From: CAVQHY01 sp963712465
GTDB taxonomy: Bacteria > Actinomycetota > Thermoleophilia > Gaiellales > Gaiellaceae
Assembly (NCBI GenBank): GCA_963712465.1
Contig: CAVQHY010000001.1
Span: 1 to 30,486 of the forward strand
DNA: 30,486 bases
Direction of reading: 5' to 3'
Shown: piece by piece, positions 1 through 6,396 of the stretch
How the letters are laid out: the number at the start of each line of letters is the position of its first letter
Position numbering within the stretch: position 1 is the first letter of the stretch
Notes under the pieces: generated by a model
What the model was told of the DNA's origin: nothing
The model's input: only the letters and a program-made list of their open reading frames with translations
Databases searched by the model: none
Position numbers and translations under genes: made by a program

Positions 1-239
1 TCGGCCCGCACGGTGATGTCCACGCCGCTGTCTCCCGCCACGATCCTCGCCGTTCCCGACTGGCCCGAGTCGTTCTCCTCGTGAAGCGACACGGTGATCG
101 CTTGGCTGTCCACCGACCCGGTCGCCGAGACTGCATCAGACGTGCTGTCGGAGCCGCCGCACGCGGCTCCGACAGCGAGACACAGGACGACGGCGAAGGC
201 GGGTGCGACAGGGCCCCCTCGATCCGGGTGCTTGTCCAC
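1..239 (-). CDS. Putative lipoprotein, N-terminal part (runs off left edge)
   Basis: This minus-strand frame starts at GTG 239 and stays open to the window edge (79 codons). Its first 25 codons encode a short basic start, a hydrophobic stretch (PAFAVVLCLAVGAACGG) and a Cys followed by GGSDS. That is a lipoprotein signal peptide with a relaxed lipobox (GAAC), so the mature protein is probably lipid-anchored outside the cytoplasmic membrane. The rest that can be seen (VSLHEENDSGQSGTARI) suits a small secreted beta domain, and I recognise no family. It starts 14 bp after the stop of the upstream secreted-protein gene, so the two may be co-transcribed. No good ribosome binding site is visible. 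Function unknown; the call rests on the signal peptide only. Confidence 0.6.
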   Translation of the reverse strand, partial: MDKHPDRGGPVAPAFAVVLCLAVGAACGGSDSTSDAVSATGSVDSQAITVSLHEENDSGQSGTARIVAGDSGVDITVRA

Positions 240-253
240 ATCTCGTCGCCCAC

Positions 254-673
254 TCAGGCCCCGCAGGTCGTCTGCGCCGACAGCGTCCGCGCGGCAGGCC
301 CCATCGCCAGCGTGCCGGTGTAGGTCGTCTTCACCGTGTCGCCGACCGGCGTGTCCTTCATCACGATCACGCCCTTCGTGCTGGCGAAGCTCCCCGTCCC
401 GCCGACCACGGGATGGACACACTGGCCGCGAATCAGCCCTCCGGTGGACGGATCGAACGTCGCCCAGTAGACGAACGTGAACTTCATCGTGCCGGACGGC
501 TCGCCGGCGTCGCAGGCCGCATTCCCGTTCGAATCGAGGCAGCCGTCGAACGTCTCCTTCCCCGAGCCGACGAAGGTGGACGCGTTCTTGAAGCGCTCCG
601 TGAACGCGGTGATGTACCACTTGCCGACGAGGCTCCCGTGCATGTCATAGATGCCGTTGGCCTCGTCGACCAC
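254..673 (-). CDS. Secreted beta-rich protein, 5' end damaged
   Basis: The frame encodes 139 residues from an internal GTG. The sequence just upstream in the same frame reads ELATTASAKTIQVSG, which looks like the end of a signal peptide with an AXA cleavage site (TASA/KT). The charged start and hydrophobic core expected before it are absent; that DNA is kinase coding sequence in another frame. The mature part is rich in beta-prone and Gly/Thr segments (GTGSFASTKGVIVMKD, TYTGTLAMG) and has four Cys. It weakly recalls allene-oxide-cyclase-like barrel proteins, but I cannot confirm that. Expected role: an exported protein. As it stands it lacks an export signal and probably a proper start, so it may be a 5'-truncated pseudogene or an artefact of a deletion or assembly join near 720-745. 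Confidence 0.5.
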   Translation of the reverse strand: MVDEANGIYDMHGSLVGKWYITAFTERFKNASTFVGSGKETFDGCLDSNGNAACDAGEPSGTMKFTFVYWATFDPSTGGLIRGQCVHPVVGGTGSFASTKGVIVMKDTPVGDTVKTTYTGTLAMGPAARTLSAQTTCGA

Positions 674-2180
674 CGTCTGCGTGCCCGAGACCTGGATCGT
701 CTTGGCGCTCGCCGTCGTCGCGAGTTCGGGACACGTTTGGCAAGGGCTCCGGGATCTCCACCCTGGAGTCGATCCGCGGCGGGCCGCTCGTGCTGCGGCT
801 CATCGCGTAGAAATGCCCCTCGACGAGGTCGACCTCGCTGAACCACACGCCTGCGGCTCCGGCGTCGATCGCGCACACGCACTCGAGGCCCTCGAGCACG
901 TCGACCATCGCGCCCGTCCGTTCCTGGTAGCTGGCGACGCTCGACTTGGCTCCGCCCTGCCACGCGGCCACGTACACCAAGTCGCCGTCGGCGGCCAGCC
1001 CAGGAGGGATCCCCTGCGCGCTTAGCCGGTTGACCGCAAGCGTCTTCGAGTCGACCTGCCAGATCGAGGAGTCGTGTGCGGTCGTCGCCCAGACCGTCGT
1101 CCTCGCGACCGCGACGGCCGTCGGCTTGACGCCGATCGCAACCCGGTTCTCGACGCTGTTCGTCGCCGGGTCGATCTGAACGAGCTCCCCCGCCCCGGGA
1201 GCCGCGACGGCGGGCTCGCTTCCGCGCAGCAGGACAACCGCGAGGACGGCGGTCACTGCGGCCAGGAGGACGCCGATCGCGAGCGCTACCCAGCGTCGGC
1301 GCGTCGCCGTCGCGAGGGGCTCGACCGGAAGCGCCAGCGCGTCACCCGCGTCGGCTACGAGCTCGCGGCAGCTCGCGTAGCGCGCCGCCGGATCCTTTGC
1401 GAGCCCGCGTGCCAGGACGGCGTCGAGCGCCTGTGGCAGCCCGGGATCGCGTTCGCTGGCTGCCGGGGGATCGTTGTTCACATGGGCCCAGAGAACGGCC
1501 AGCAGCGAGTCGCCGCGATACGGCGGCGCCCCGGTCAGGCACTCGAAGAGAACGCACGCGAGCCCGTACTGATCCGCCCGGCCGTCGATCCCGTCGCCCG
1601 TGATCTGCTCGGGCGCCGAGTAGTCGGCGGTGCCGGAGAAGCGGGTCGTGTCGTCGGTCGCCGGCGCCGCGTTCTCCGTGGTCAGGCCGAAGTCCGAGAG
1701 GTAGACGTGCTCGGGCGGGTCGGCCTCGGGGTCGCGGGCCACGAGCAGGTTCCCCGGCTTGACGTCGCGGTGGACGAGCCCCCGGGCATGGGCGGCGTCG
1801 AGCGCGTCGGCGACGCGTCCGAGCAGCCCGAGCGCGCGCTCGGGGTCGAGTCGGCCCTCCTCGGAGAGGATCCCGCGCAGGTCGGTGCCCTCGACGTAGC
1901 GCATGGCGATGTAGAGGAGCCCGTCGGCCTCGCCCGCCTCGTAGATCGGCACGACGTTCGGATGGTCGAGGCTCGCAGCGATCTTCGACTCGCGCAGGAA
2001 GCGCTCCCGGAACCTGACGTCGGCAGCGATGTGCGGCGCCAGCAGCTTGAGCGCGACACGACGACCGAGTCGGGGGTCGAACGCGAGGTAGACGTCCGCG
2101 GTGGCGCCGCGACCGAGCAGCGCCTCGATCCGGTAGCCGGCGAGCTCGGTGCCCACCCGCGGGTCCGTGCGGATTGCCAC
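645..2180 (-). CDS. Membrane Ser/Thr protein kinase (PknB type), sensor domain truncated
   Basis: The 511-residue product has all kinase landmarks: Gly-rich loop GRGATADV (23-30), VALK with Lys45, alpha-C Glu64, HRDVKPGN with Asp139, DFG at 163-165 and APE at 189-191. A single membrane helix spans about 297-318, with the kinase inside. Outside, blades of a YVTN/streptogramin-lyase-like propeller follow (LVQIDPATNSV, VYVAAW, GVWFSEVD), as in many actinobacterial sensor kinases. After about three blades the frame changes to a low-complexity charged tail (RTRDDGERQDD) that overlaps the secreted-protein gene in another frame. The receptor part is therefore cut short. The GTG start at 2180 sits 7 nt after a TATCCT -10-like element; no ribosome binding site is seen. 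The kinase domain is certain; the true C-terminus is doubtful. Confidence 0.88.
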   Translation of the reverse strand: MAIRTDPRVGTELAGYRIEALLGRGATADVYLAFDPRLGRRVALKLLAPHIAADVRFRERFLRESKIAASLDHPNVVPIYEAGEADGLLYIAMRYVEGTDLRGILSEEGRLDPERALGLLGRVADALDAAHARGLVHRDVKPGNLLVARDPEADPPEHVYLSDFGLTTENAAPATDDTTRFSGTADYSAPEQITGDGIDGRADQYGLACVLFECLTGAPPYRGDSLLAVLWAHVNNDPPAASERDPGLPQALDAVLARGLAKDPAARYASCRELVADAGDALALPVEPLATATRRRWVALAIGVLLAAVTAVLAVVLLRGSEPAVAAPGAGELVQIDPATNSVENRVAIGVKPTAVAVARTTVWATTAHDSSIWQVDSKTLAVNRLSAQGIPPGLAADGDLVYVAAWQGGAKSSVASYQERTGAMVDVLEGLECVCAIDAGAAGVWFSEVDLVEGHFYAMSRSTSGPPRIDSRVEIPEPLPNVSRTRDDGERQDDPGLGHADGGRRGQRHL

Positions 2181-2187
2181 GCGAGAG

Positions 2188-2256
2188 AGGATAGGACGTG
2201 GCCGCGGTCATGTCATCCACCCTCAGACCGGATCCTTCCTCGAGGCCAGATACACT
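2188..2256. promoter_or_regulatory. Divergent leaderless promoters (kinase / aminotransferase)
   Basis: On the minus strand TATCCT (2193-2188) lies 7 nt before the kinase GTG. On the plus strand TACACT (2251-2256) lies 6 nt before the aminotransferase ATG. Neither start has a Shine-Dalgarno sequence. The spacing places transcription starts at or next to the start codons. No convincing -35 boxes are seen. Confidence 0.45.
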
Positions 2257-2262
2257 CGCCGC

Positions 2263-3360
2263 ATGAGCGTGATCTCGTTCGCGCGCGGGATTCCGTCCCC
2301 CGACATCCTCCCCGTCGACACGTTCGGCGAGGCCGCACGCGCCGCCGTCGAGCGCGACGGGCGCACGATCCTGAACTACGGCCCCGCGGCCGGCTATCCG
2401 CCGCTACGCGAGTGGATCGCCGGGCGGCATGGAGCCGACCCCGAGCGCGTCGTGATCACGAACGGCTCGCTCCAGGGCTTCGACTTCGTCGTCCGCCACC
2501 TCTTCGCGGGCGGCGGTCGCGTCATCGTGGACGCCCCCGCCTACGACCGCACGATCAAGACGCTCCTCAAGCTCGGCGCCGAGGTCGAGGGCATCCCGCT
2601 GACCGACGACGGGCTCGACGTCGACGCGCTCGAGGGCTCGCTTCGCGCCAGGGGCGCACCGACGCTTGTCTACACGATTCCGACGTTTCAGAACCCTGCG
2701 GGAATCACGATGTCGCTCGAGGGCCGTCGCAGGCTCGCCGCGCTCGTCGAGGAGTACGACCTGCTGGTCTACGAGGACGACCCCTATGGGCTCGTCCGCT
2801 TCGAGGGCGAGCCGCTTCCGTCGATCCACGAGCTCACCGGCGGCAAGATCGTCTTCTCGAGCTCGTTCTCGAAGACGATCGGCCCGGGCATTCGCACCGG
2901 CTACCTGATCCTGCCGGAGCAGCTCGTCAAGCCGATCATCGACCTCGCCACCGACACGTACGTCTCACCGTCGATCTTCGTCGAGGGCGCGCTCAACGAG
3001 TTCGTCCGCCGGGGGCTCTTCGAGCCCAACGTCGAACGGACGTGCCGCGAGCTCAAGGGCCGGAGGGACGCGATGCTCGGCGCGCTCGAGCGCGAGTTCC
3101 CCGAGGGCGCGCGCTGGAGCAGGCCCGAGGGTGGGTACTTCCTCTGGCTCGATCTCCCCGCCGGGGTCGACGCGGCCGAGCTCCTCGCGGCGTCGACCGA
3201 AGCGGGAGTGACTTTCATGAAGGGAAGCGACTTCTTCGCCGGGCCCGGCGGGGAGCAGTCGGCGCGGCTCGCATTCAGCTTCCCCTCGGTCGACGAGATC
3301 GAGCGGGGAGTCGCGATCCTGGCCGGCCTGGTCCGCGACGCGGCGGGCGTGCCGGTCTAG
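2263..3360 (+). CDS. PLP-dependent aminotransferase, class I/II (LysN/MocR-like catalytic domain)
   Basis: The 365-residue fold-type I aminotransferase carries the Schiff-base lysine in SSSFSKTIGPGIRTGYL (Lys204), the phosphate-contacting Arg211, NPAG (Asn144) and YEDDPYG (Asp172/173, Tyr175). The N-terminus FARGIPSPDILPVD and the overall pattern match the 2-aminoadipate/aromatic aminotransferase group (LysN, ARO8-like). These transfer amino groups from amino acids to 2-oxoglutarate in the cytoplasm. There is no GntR DNA-binding domain, so this is an enzyme rather than a MocR regulator. I chose ATG 2263 because the family N-terminus begins there and a -10-like TACACT lies 6 nt upstream. Exact substrate is unknown. 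The gene is divergent from the kinase and convergent with the small Cys-rich gene, 7 bp away. Confidence 0.9.
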   Translation: MSVISFARGIPSPDILPVDTFGEAARAAVERDGRTILNYGPAAGYPPLREWIAGRHGADPERVVITNGSLQGFDFVVRHLFAGGGRVIVDAPAYDRTIKTLLKLGAEVEGIPLTDDGLDVDALEGSLRARGAPTLVYTIPTFQNPAGITMSLEGRRRLAALVEEYDLLVYEDDPYGLVRFEGEPLPSIHELTGGKIVFSSSFSKTIGPGIRTGYLILPEQLVKPIIDLATDTYVSPSIFVEGALNEFVRRGLFEPNVERTCRELKGRRDAMLGALEREFPEGARWSRPEGGYFLWLDLPAGVDAAELLAASTEAGVTFMKGSDFFAGPGGEQSARLAFSFPSVDEIERGVAILAGLVRDAAGVPV

Positions 3361-3367
3361 CCCTCAG

Positions 3368-3544
3368 TCACGCGGGCGCGAGGACCGGCTCGGGCCGCGG
3401 CACGAGCATCGGCTGCGGGGGAGGCTGGAGCGCCTCGCGCTTCGCGGCCCGAAATGTCGGGCACGGCCTGTTCCCGGGAATCGCGCACAGGTCGGCCTGC
3501 CGGAAGAAGCAGTCGTTGCAGGTTGTCTCGCGCCGCTCGCCCAT
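3368..3544 (-). CDS. Small Cys-rich protein, probable metal-binding knuckle
   Basis: This 58-residue frame starts at ATG 3544. It has four cysteines in its first half: Cys9 and Cys12 (TTCNDCFF), Cys20 (ADLCAIPG) and Cys28 (RPCPTFR). The second half is proline-rich (LQPPPQPMLVPRPEPV) and ends in TGA at 3368. The CxxC plus two further Cys, with aromatic and Arg residues around them, fits a small zinc-binding or Fe-S-binding fold. No signal peptide is present, so it should be cytoplasmic. A -10-like TAGGAT (3563-3558) lies 13 nt upstream of the ATG. The neighbours, an aminotransferase and a Lon-like protease, give no functional link. I do not recognise a named family. That it is a gene is supported by the ordered Cys motif, the promoter element and the otherwise unexplained 280 bp gap it fills. 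Confidence 0.6.
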   Translation of the reverse strand: MGERRETTCNDCFFRQADLCAIPGNRPCPTFRAAKREALQPPPQPMLVPRPEPVLAPA

Positions 3545-3557
3545 TCCGGAACGGCGA

Positions 3558-3563
3558 ATCCTA
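3558..3563 (-). promoter_or_regulatory. -10-like element TAGGAT for the small Cys-rich gene
   Basis: TAGGAT on the minus strand ends 13 nt before ATG 3544 and lies between two copies of TCCGGAAC on the plus strand (3546-3553 and 3568-3575). The paired TCCGGAAC sequences could be an operator, but this is only a suggestion. Confidence 0.3.
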
Positions 3564-3607
3564 CTGCTCCGGAACGCCCTCCCGGAAGGGTCGCGAAGGA
3601 CGAAATT

Positions 3608-3622
3608 CCCGCAAAGAGCGGG
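3608..3622 (-). terminator. Weak hairpin after the Lon-like protease gene
   Basis: On the minus strand CCCGC-TCTTT-GCGGG forms a 5-bp stem 19 bp downstream of the protease stop codon and is followed by AATTTC. A second CCCT/AGGG hairpin follows. The U-tract is poor, so termination here is only possible. Confidence 0.3.
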
Positions 3623-3640
3623 GGTTGTCCACCACGACGA

Positions 3641-4627
3641 CTACGATGTCTTCAGGTAGGACAACGCCTCGTCGAACGTCGACACGGGCACGATCTCGAG
3701 CCCGTCGGCCCACTTGCGGGCCTCGGCCGCGTTCTTGTCCGGTACGAGGAAGACGTCGGCTCCGGACTCGCGGGCTCCGAACGTCTTCTGCTTGACGCCT
3801 CCGATCGGCTCGACCGTGCCGTCCAGGTCGAGCGCGCCGGTGACCGCAACCCTGCGGCCCTTGTCGATGTCGGGGCCGAGCTCGTCGACGACGTCGAGCG
3901 CGAACGCGAGCCCGGCGGAGGGGCCGCCCACGTCGCGCGTGTCGATCTTGACGTCCACGGGGTAGTGGAACGCTGGTTCGACGGCGATCCCCATTACCGC
4001 GCGCCCAGGCTGCTGTCGGCTTGCCCGGGTGCCCACCCGCAGGTCCTTCGTCGTCCCGTTCCGGTCGACGGTGATCTCGACCTGCTCGCCCGGCTTCGTT
4101 CCCTGCATCGCCCGGTAGAGATCCTCGGGCGTGGAGATCGGCTTGCCCTGCGCTTCGGTGACGACGTCGCCGAGCTCGAAGGTCCCGTCTGCAGGGTAGC
4201 CCTGGGTGATCGCGATCACCTCGGCGCCCTCGTCGCGGACGTCGTAGCCGAGGCTTTCGAGCGCGACGGCGATCGCCGTCTTCTGCGATGCGGACATCGC
4301 GTCGAGCGAGATCTCCCGTCGCTCTCTGAAGCTGAGGTTCTCGGGGTTGTAGACCTTCTCCGGGACGAGCGAGGCACCCTTCCGCACGCCCGGGAAGAGC
4401 CGCTCGATCAAATTCGCCTTGCGGATCAGGACCTCGAGGTAGTAGATGCCGGCGCCGTCTCCGCTTGTCCTCTCGTCCGGGACGCTGACGACCTCGTCGG
4501 CCGGCTGCGCCGGATCGGGCAGGTAGATGTAGTGGTCGGACGGGACGACCCAGAGCACGGCGAACACCGCTGCGAGCACGAGCACGCCGACGGCGAGCGA
4601 CCCTGTCCAGACGCGTCTGCCGGTCAC
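3641..4627 (-). CDS. Lon-like PDZ serine protease, membrane-anchored (YlbL type)
   Basis: The 328-residue protein has an N-terminal membrane helix (about 8-28). An extracytoplasmic PDZ domain follows (about 140-205; TQGYPADGTFELGDVVTEAQGKPI), then a C-terminal Lon S16 protease domain. The catalytic dyad is visible: Ser237 in DVGGPSAGL and Lys279 in PIGGVKQK, with the usual spacing of about 42 residues. There is no AAA ATPase domain, so this is not LonA. The layout is that of actinobacterial and Bacillus YlbL proteins, which degrade or trim exported proteins without ATP. The GTG start at 4627 lies 6 nt after TACGAT and has no ribosome binding site. It is divergent from the amidotransferase gene with a 59-bp gap. 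Confidence 0.92.
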   Translation of the reverse strand: MTGRRVWTGSLAVGVLVLAAVFAVLWVVPSDHYIYLPDPAQPADEVVSVPDERTSGDGAGIYYLEVLIRKANLIERLFPGVRKGASLVPEKVYNPENLSFRERREISLDAMSASQKTAIAVALESLGYDVRDEGAEVIAITQGYPADGTFELGDVVTEAQGKPISTPEDLYRAMQGTKPGEQVEITVDRNGTTKDLRVGTRASRQQPGRAVMGIAVEPAFHYPVDVKIDTRDVGGPSAGLAFALDVVDELGPDIDKGRRVAVTGALDLDGTVEPIGGVKQKTFGARESGADVFLVPDKNAAEARKWADGLEIVPVSTFDEALSYLKTS

Positions 4628-4633
4628 TGACCG

Positions 4634-4679
4634 ATCGTAACCGCGGGCCCGTTAACCCCGGATGAACCACCGTTAAGCT
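4634..4679. promoter_or_regulatory. Divergent leaderless promoters (protease / amidotransferase)
   Basis: TACGAT on the minus strand (4639-4634) is 6 nt before the protease GTG. TAAGCT on the plus strand (4674-4679) is 7 nt before the amidotransferase GTG. The heptamer CCGTTAA occurs twice in the gap, 22 nt apart, and could be a shared regulator site. Confidence 0.4.
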
Positions 4680-4686
4680 CTCGGGC

Positions 4687-5484
4687 GTGCGCGTTCTCGT
4701 GCTCCAGCACATCGCCTGCGAGCCTCCGGGCGCCTACGAGGACGTGCTGCGCGAGCACGATGCCGAGCTCGTCCGCATCGAGCTCGACGAGGGCGAGGAG
4801 CTTCCGGACTGGCGCGGGTTCGACGCGATCGTGGCCATGGGCGGCCCGATGAGCGTCAACGACGAGGACGAGCTCCCGTGGCTTCGCGACGAGAAGCGCC
4901 TGGTGGGCGAGGCGGTGCGCGCGGGCGTCCCGTACTGGGGCGCCTGCCTCGGCATCCAGCTGCTCGCCGCGAGCCTGGGCGCGCGTGTCTATCCGGGGCC
5001 GCAGCCGGAGGTGGGGTTGCTGCCGGTGACCCTCACGGAGGACGCGCTCCTGGATCCGGTGTTCGGAGGGCTGCCGCGCGAGCTCGTCACGCTGCAGTGG
5101 CACGGCGACACGTTCGACCTTCCCGACGGCGCCGTCCTGCTCGCGAGCTCGCCCGCCTACCGCAACCAGGCGTTCCGGCTCGGAGCCGCGTACGGTGTCC
5201 AGTTCCACCTCGAGGTCTCGCGTGAGCTGGCGGCCGAGTGGGCCAGAGTACCGGCGTACGCCGATGCGCTCGACCGCGTGCTCGGGCCCGGCTCGCTACC
5301 CGGCCTCCTGGCCGACTTCGACCGGCACGCCGACGCGATGTGCGGTCTCGCGCGGGGGATGTTCGACCGCTGGCTCGTCTCTCAGTGTGGGGTCGCGCCC
5401 GACAAGGCGGGGGTGGGGTGGGGGGAGAAACGTGTCTATCCGAGAACGGCGACGACCTCGCGCACGGCGTCCGCGGACGCCTGA
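4687..5484 (+). CDS. Class I glutamine amidotransferase (GMP synthase-like GATase1), C-terminus extended by a repeat
   Basis: The 265-residue protein holds the GATase1 triad: nucleophile Cys87 in WGACLGIQL, and His174 and Glu176 in GVQFHLEV. It also has the oxyanion-loop region VAMGGPMSV. It resembles stand-alone GMP-synthase-like amidotransferases (GuaA N-domain homologues) that release ammonia from glutamine or hydrolyse gamma-glutamyl compounds; the acceptor is unknown. The family normally ends close to FDRWL (about residue 231). Here some 30 odd residues follow (QCGVAPDKAGVGWGEK...), encoded by a G-rich dispersed repeat and then by the antisense of the mdh 3' end. The gene therefore overlaps mdh tail to tail by 49 bp. 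The original stop codon was probably lost when the repeat arrived. It is likely leaderless. Confidence 0.88.
   Translation: MRVLVLQHIACEPPGAYEDVLREHDAELVRIELDEGEELPDWRGFDAIVAMGGPMSVNDEDELPWLRDEKRLVGEAVRAGVPYWGACLGIQLLAASLGARVYPGPQPEVGLLPVTLTEDALLDPVFGGLPRELVTLQWHGDTFDLPDGAVLLASSPAYRNQAFRLGAAYGVQFHLEVSRELAAEWARVPAYADALDRVLGPGSLPGLLADFDRHADAMCGLARGMFDRWLVSQCGVAPDKAGVGWGEKRVYPRTATTSRTASADA
5387..5430 (+). repeat. G-rich dispersed repeat, copy A
   Basis: This copy begins GTGGGGTCGCGC, continues CCGACAAGGCG and GGGGTGGGGTGGGG, and ends GGAGAAA. It aligns with copy C (19438-19478) over about 41 nt, with two substitutions and two single-base gaps. Its right end (GGGGTGGGG..GGAGAAA) matches copy B inside asd. 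It lies at the 3' end of the amidotransferase gene and is read in frame there. Confidence 0.7.
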
Positions 5485-6356
5485 AGCTCGGCCTGCTCGG
5501 CGTCGGAAAGATCGAGCTCGACGACCTCCTCGACGCCCGCAGCGCCGAGCTTGACCGGGACGCCCATGTAGAGGCCGTCGATCCCGTACTCGCCCTCGAG
5601 CAGGGCCGTACAGGGAAGCACTCGCTTCTGGTCGTGCACGATCGCGCCGATCATCTCGGCCACCGCCGCCCCCGGCGCATACCAGGCGGACGTGCCCAGG
5701 AGCTCGACCACCTCGCCGCCGCCCTTGCGCGTGCGCTCGACCAGCTCGCCGATCTTCTCGACGGGGAGGAGCTTGGTCAGGGGAATGCCGCCGACGCTCG
5801 TCGAGGAGACCACCGGGACCATCTGGTCGCCGTGCCCGCCGAGCACCATCGCCTGCACGTCCCGGTCCGACGAGCCCGTCGCCCAGGCGATGAAGGTCCG
5901 GAAGCGGGCCGTGTCCAGGATGCCGGCCATCCCGAAGACGCGCTCCTTGGGGAGGCCCGAGGCCGTCTTCGCCACGTGGCACATGGCGTCGAGCGGGTTC
6001 GTCACGACGACGACGATCGCATCGGGAGACCTGTCGACCGCCTGCTGGGTGACCGAGGCGACGATCGTCTGGTTCGTGGTCACGAGATCGTCCCGGCTCA
6101 TTCCCGGCGCGCGCGGTCTGCCGGACGTGACGACGACGATGTCCGAGTCGGCCGTGTCGTCGTAGGAGTTCGTGCCTGCGATTCGCGCCTCGTAGCCGAG
6201 AACCGGGCCCGCCTCGTTCATGTCGAGCGCCTTGCCCTGCGGGAGCCCCTGGACGATGTCGACCAGGACGACGTCTGCGTAGTCCCCGCGCGCAACCTCC
6301 TGGGCCACGGTCGCGCCCACGTTCCCCGCTCCGATCACGGTGACCTTGGCTCTCAC
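5436..6356 (-). CDS. mdh: Malate dehydrogenase (LDH-like MDH)
   Basis: This 306-residue NAD-dependent oxidoreductase interconverts malate and oxaloacetate in the TCA cycle. It shows the Rossmann loop GAGNVG (9-14), Asp33 that favours NAD over NADP, and the malate-specific arginine loop GRPRAPGMSRDD (Arg82 and Arg88). The catalytic pair is Asp148 with Arg151 (ILDTARFR) and His175 (GGHGDQM). Arg in place of Gln at position 82 separates malate from lactate dehydrogenases. The GTG start at 6356 has a good ribosome binding site (AGGAGAGG) 5 nt upstream. It follows the isocitrate dehydrogenase gene on the same strand after 40 bp, so the two probably form an operon. Its 3' end overlaps the convergent amidotransferase gene by 49 bp. 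Confidence 0.95.
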   Translation of the reverse strand: MRAKVTVIGAGNVGATVAQEVARGDYADVVLVDIVQGLPQGKALDMNEAGPVLGYEARIAGTNSYDDTADSDIVVVTSGRPRAPGMSRDDLVTTNQTIVASVTQQAVDRSPDAIVVVVTNPLDAMCHVAKTASGLPKERVFGMAGILDTARFRTFIAWATGSSDRDVQAMVLGGHGDQMVPVVSSTSVGGIPLTKLLPVEKIGELVERTRKGGGEVVELLGTSAWYAPGAAVAEMIGAIVHDQKRVLPCTALLEGEYGIDGLYMGVPVKLGAAGVEEVVELDLSDAEQAELQASADAVREVVAVLG

Positions 6357-6396
6357 GTTCCCTCTCCTCGGTTTGCGGGCGAGGCCTGCCTCGCGC

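Noticed and set aside
2149..2262. Upstream in-frame start for the aminotransferase
   Set aside because: The family N-terminus begins at 2263 and the upstream codons would overlap the divergent kinase gene.
1074..3659. 861-codon plus-strand open frame
   Set aside because: It runs opposite the kinase and out of frame through the aminotransferase; its Arg-rich translation is typical of GC-rich shadow frames.
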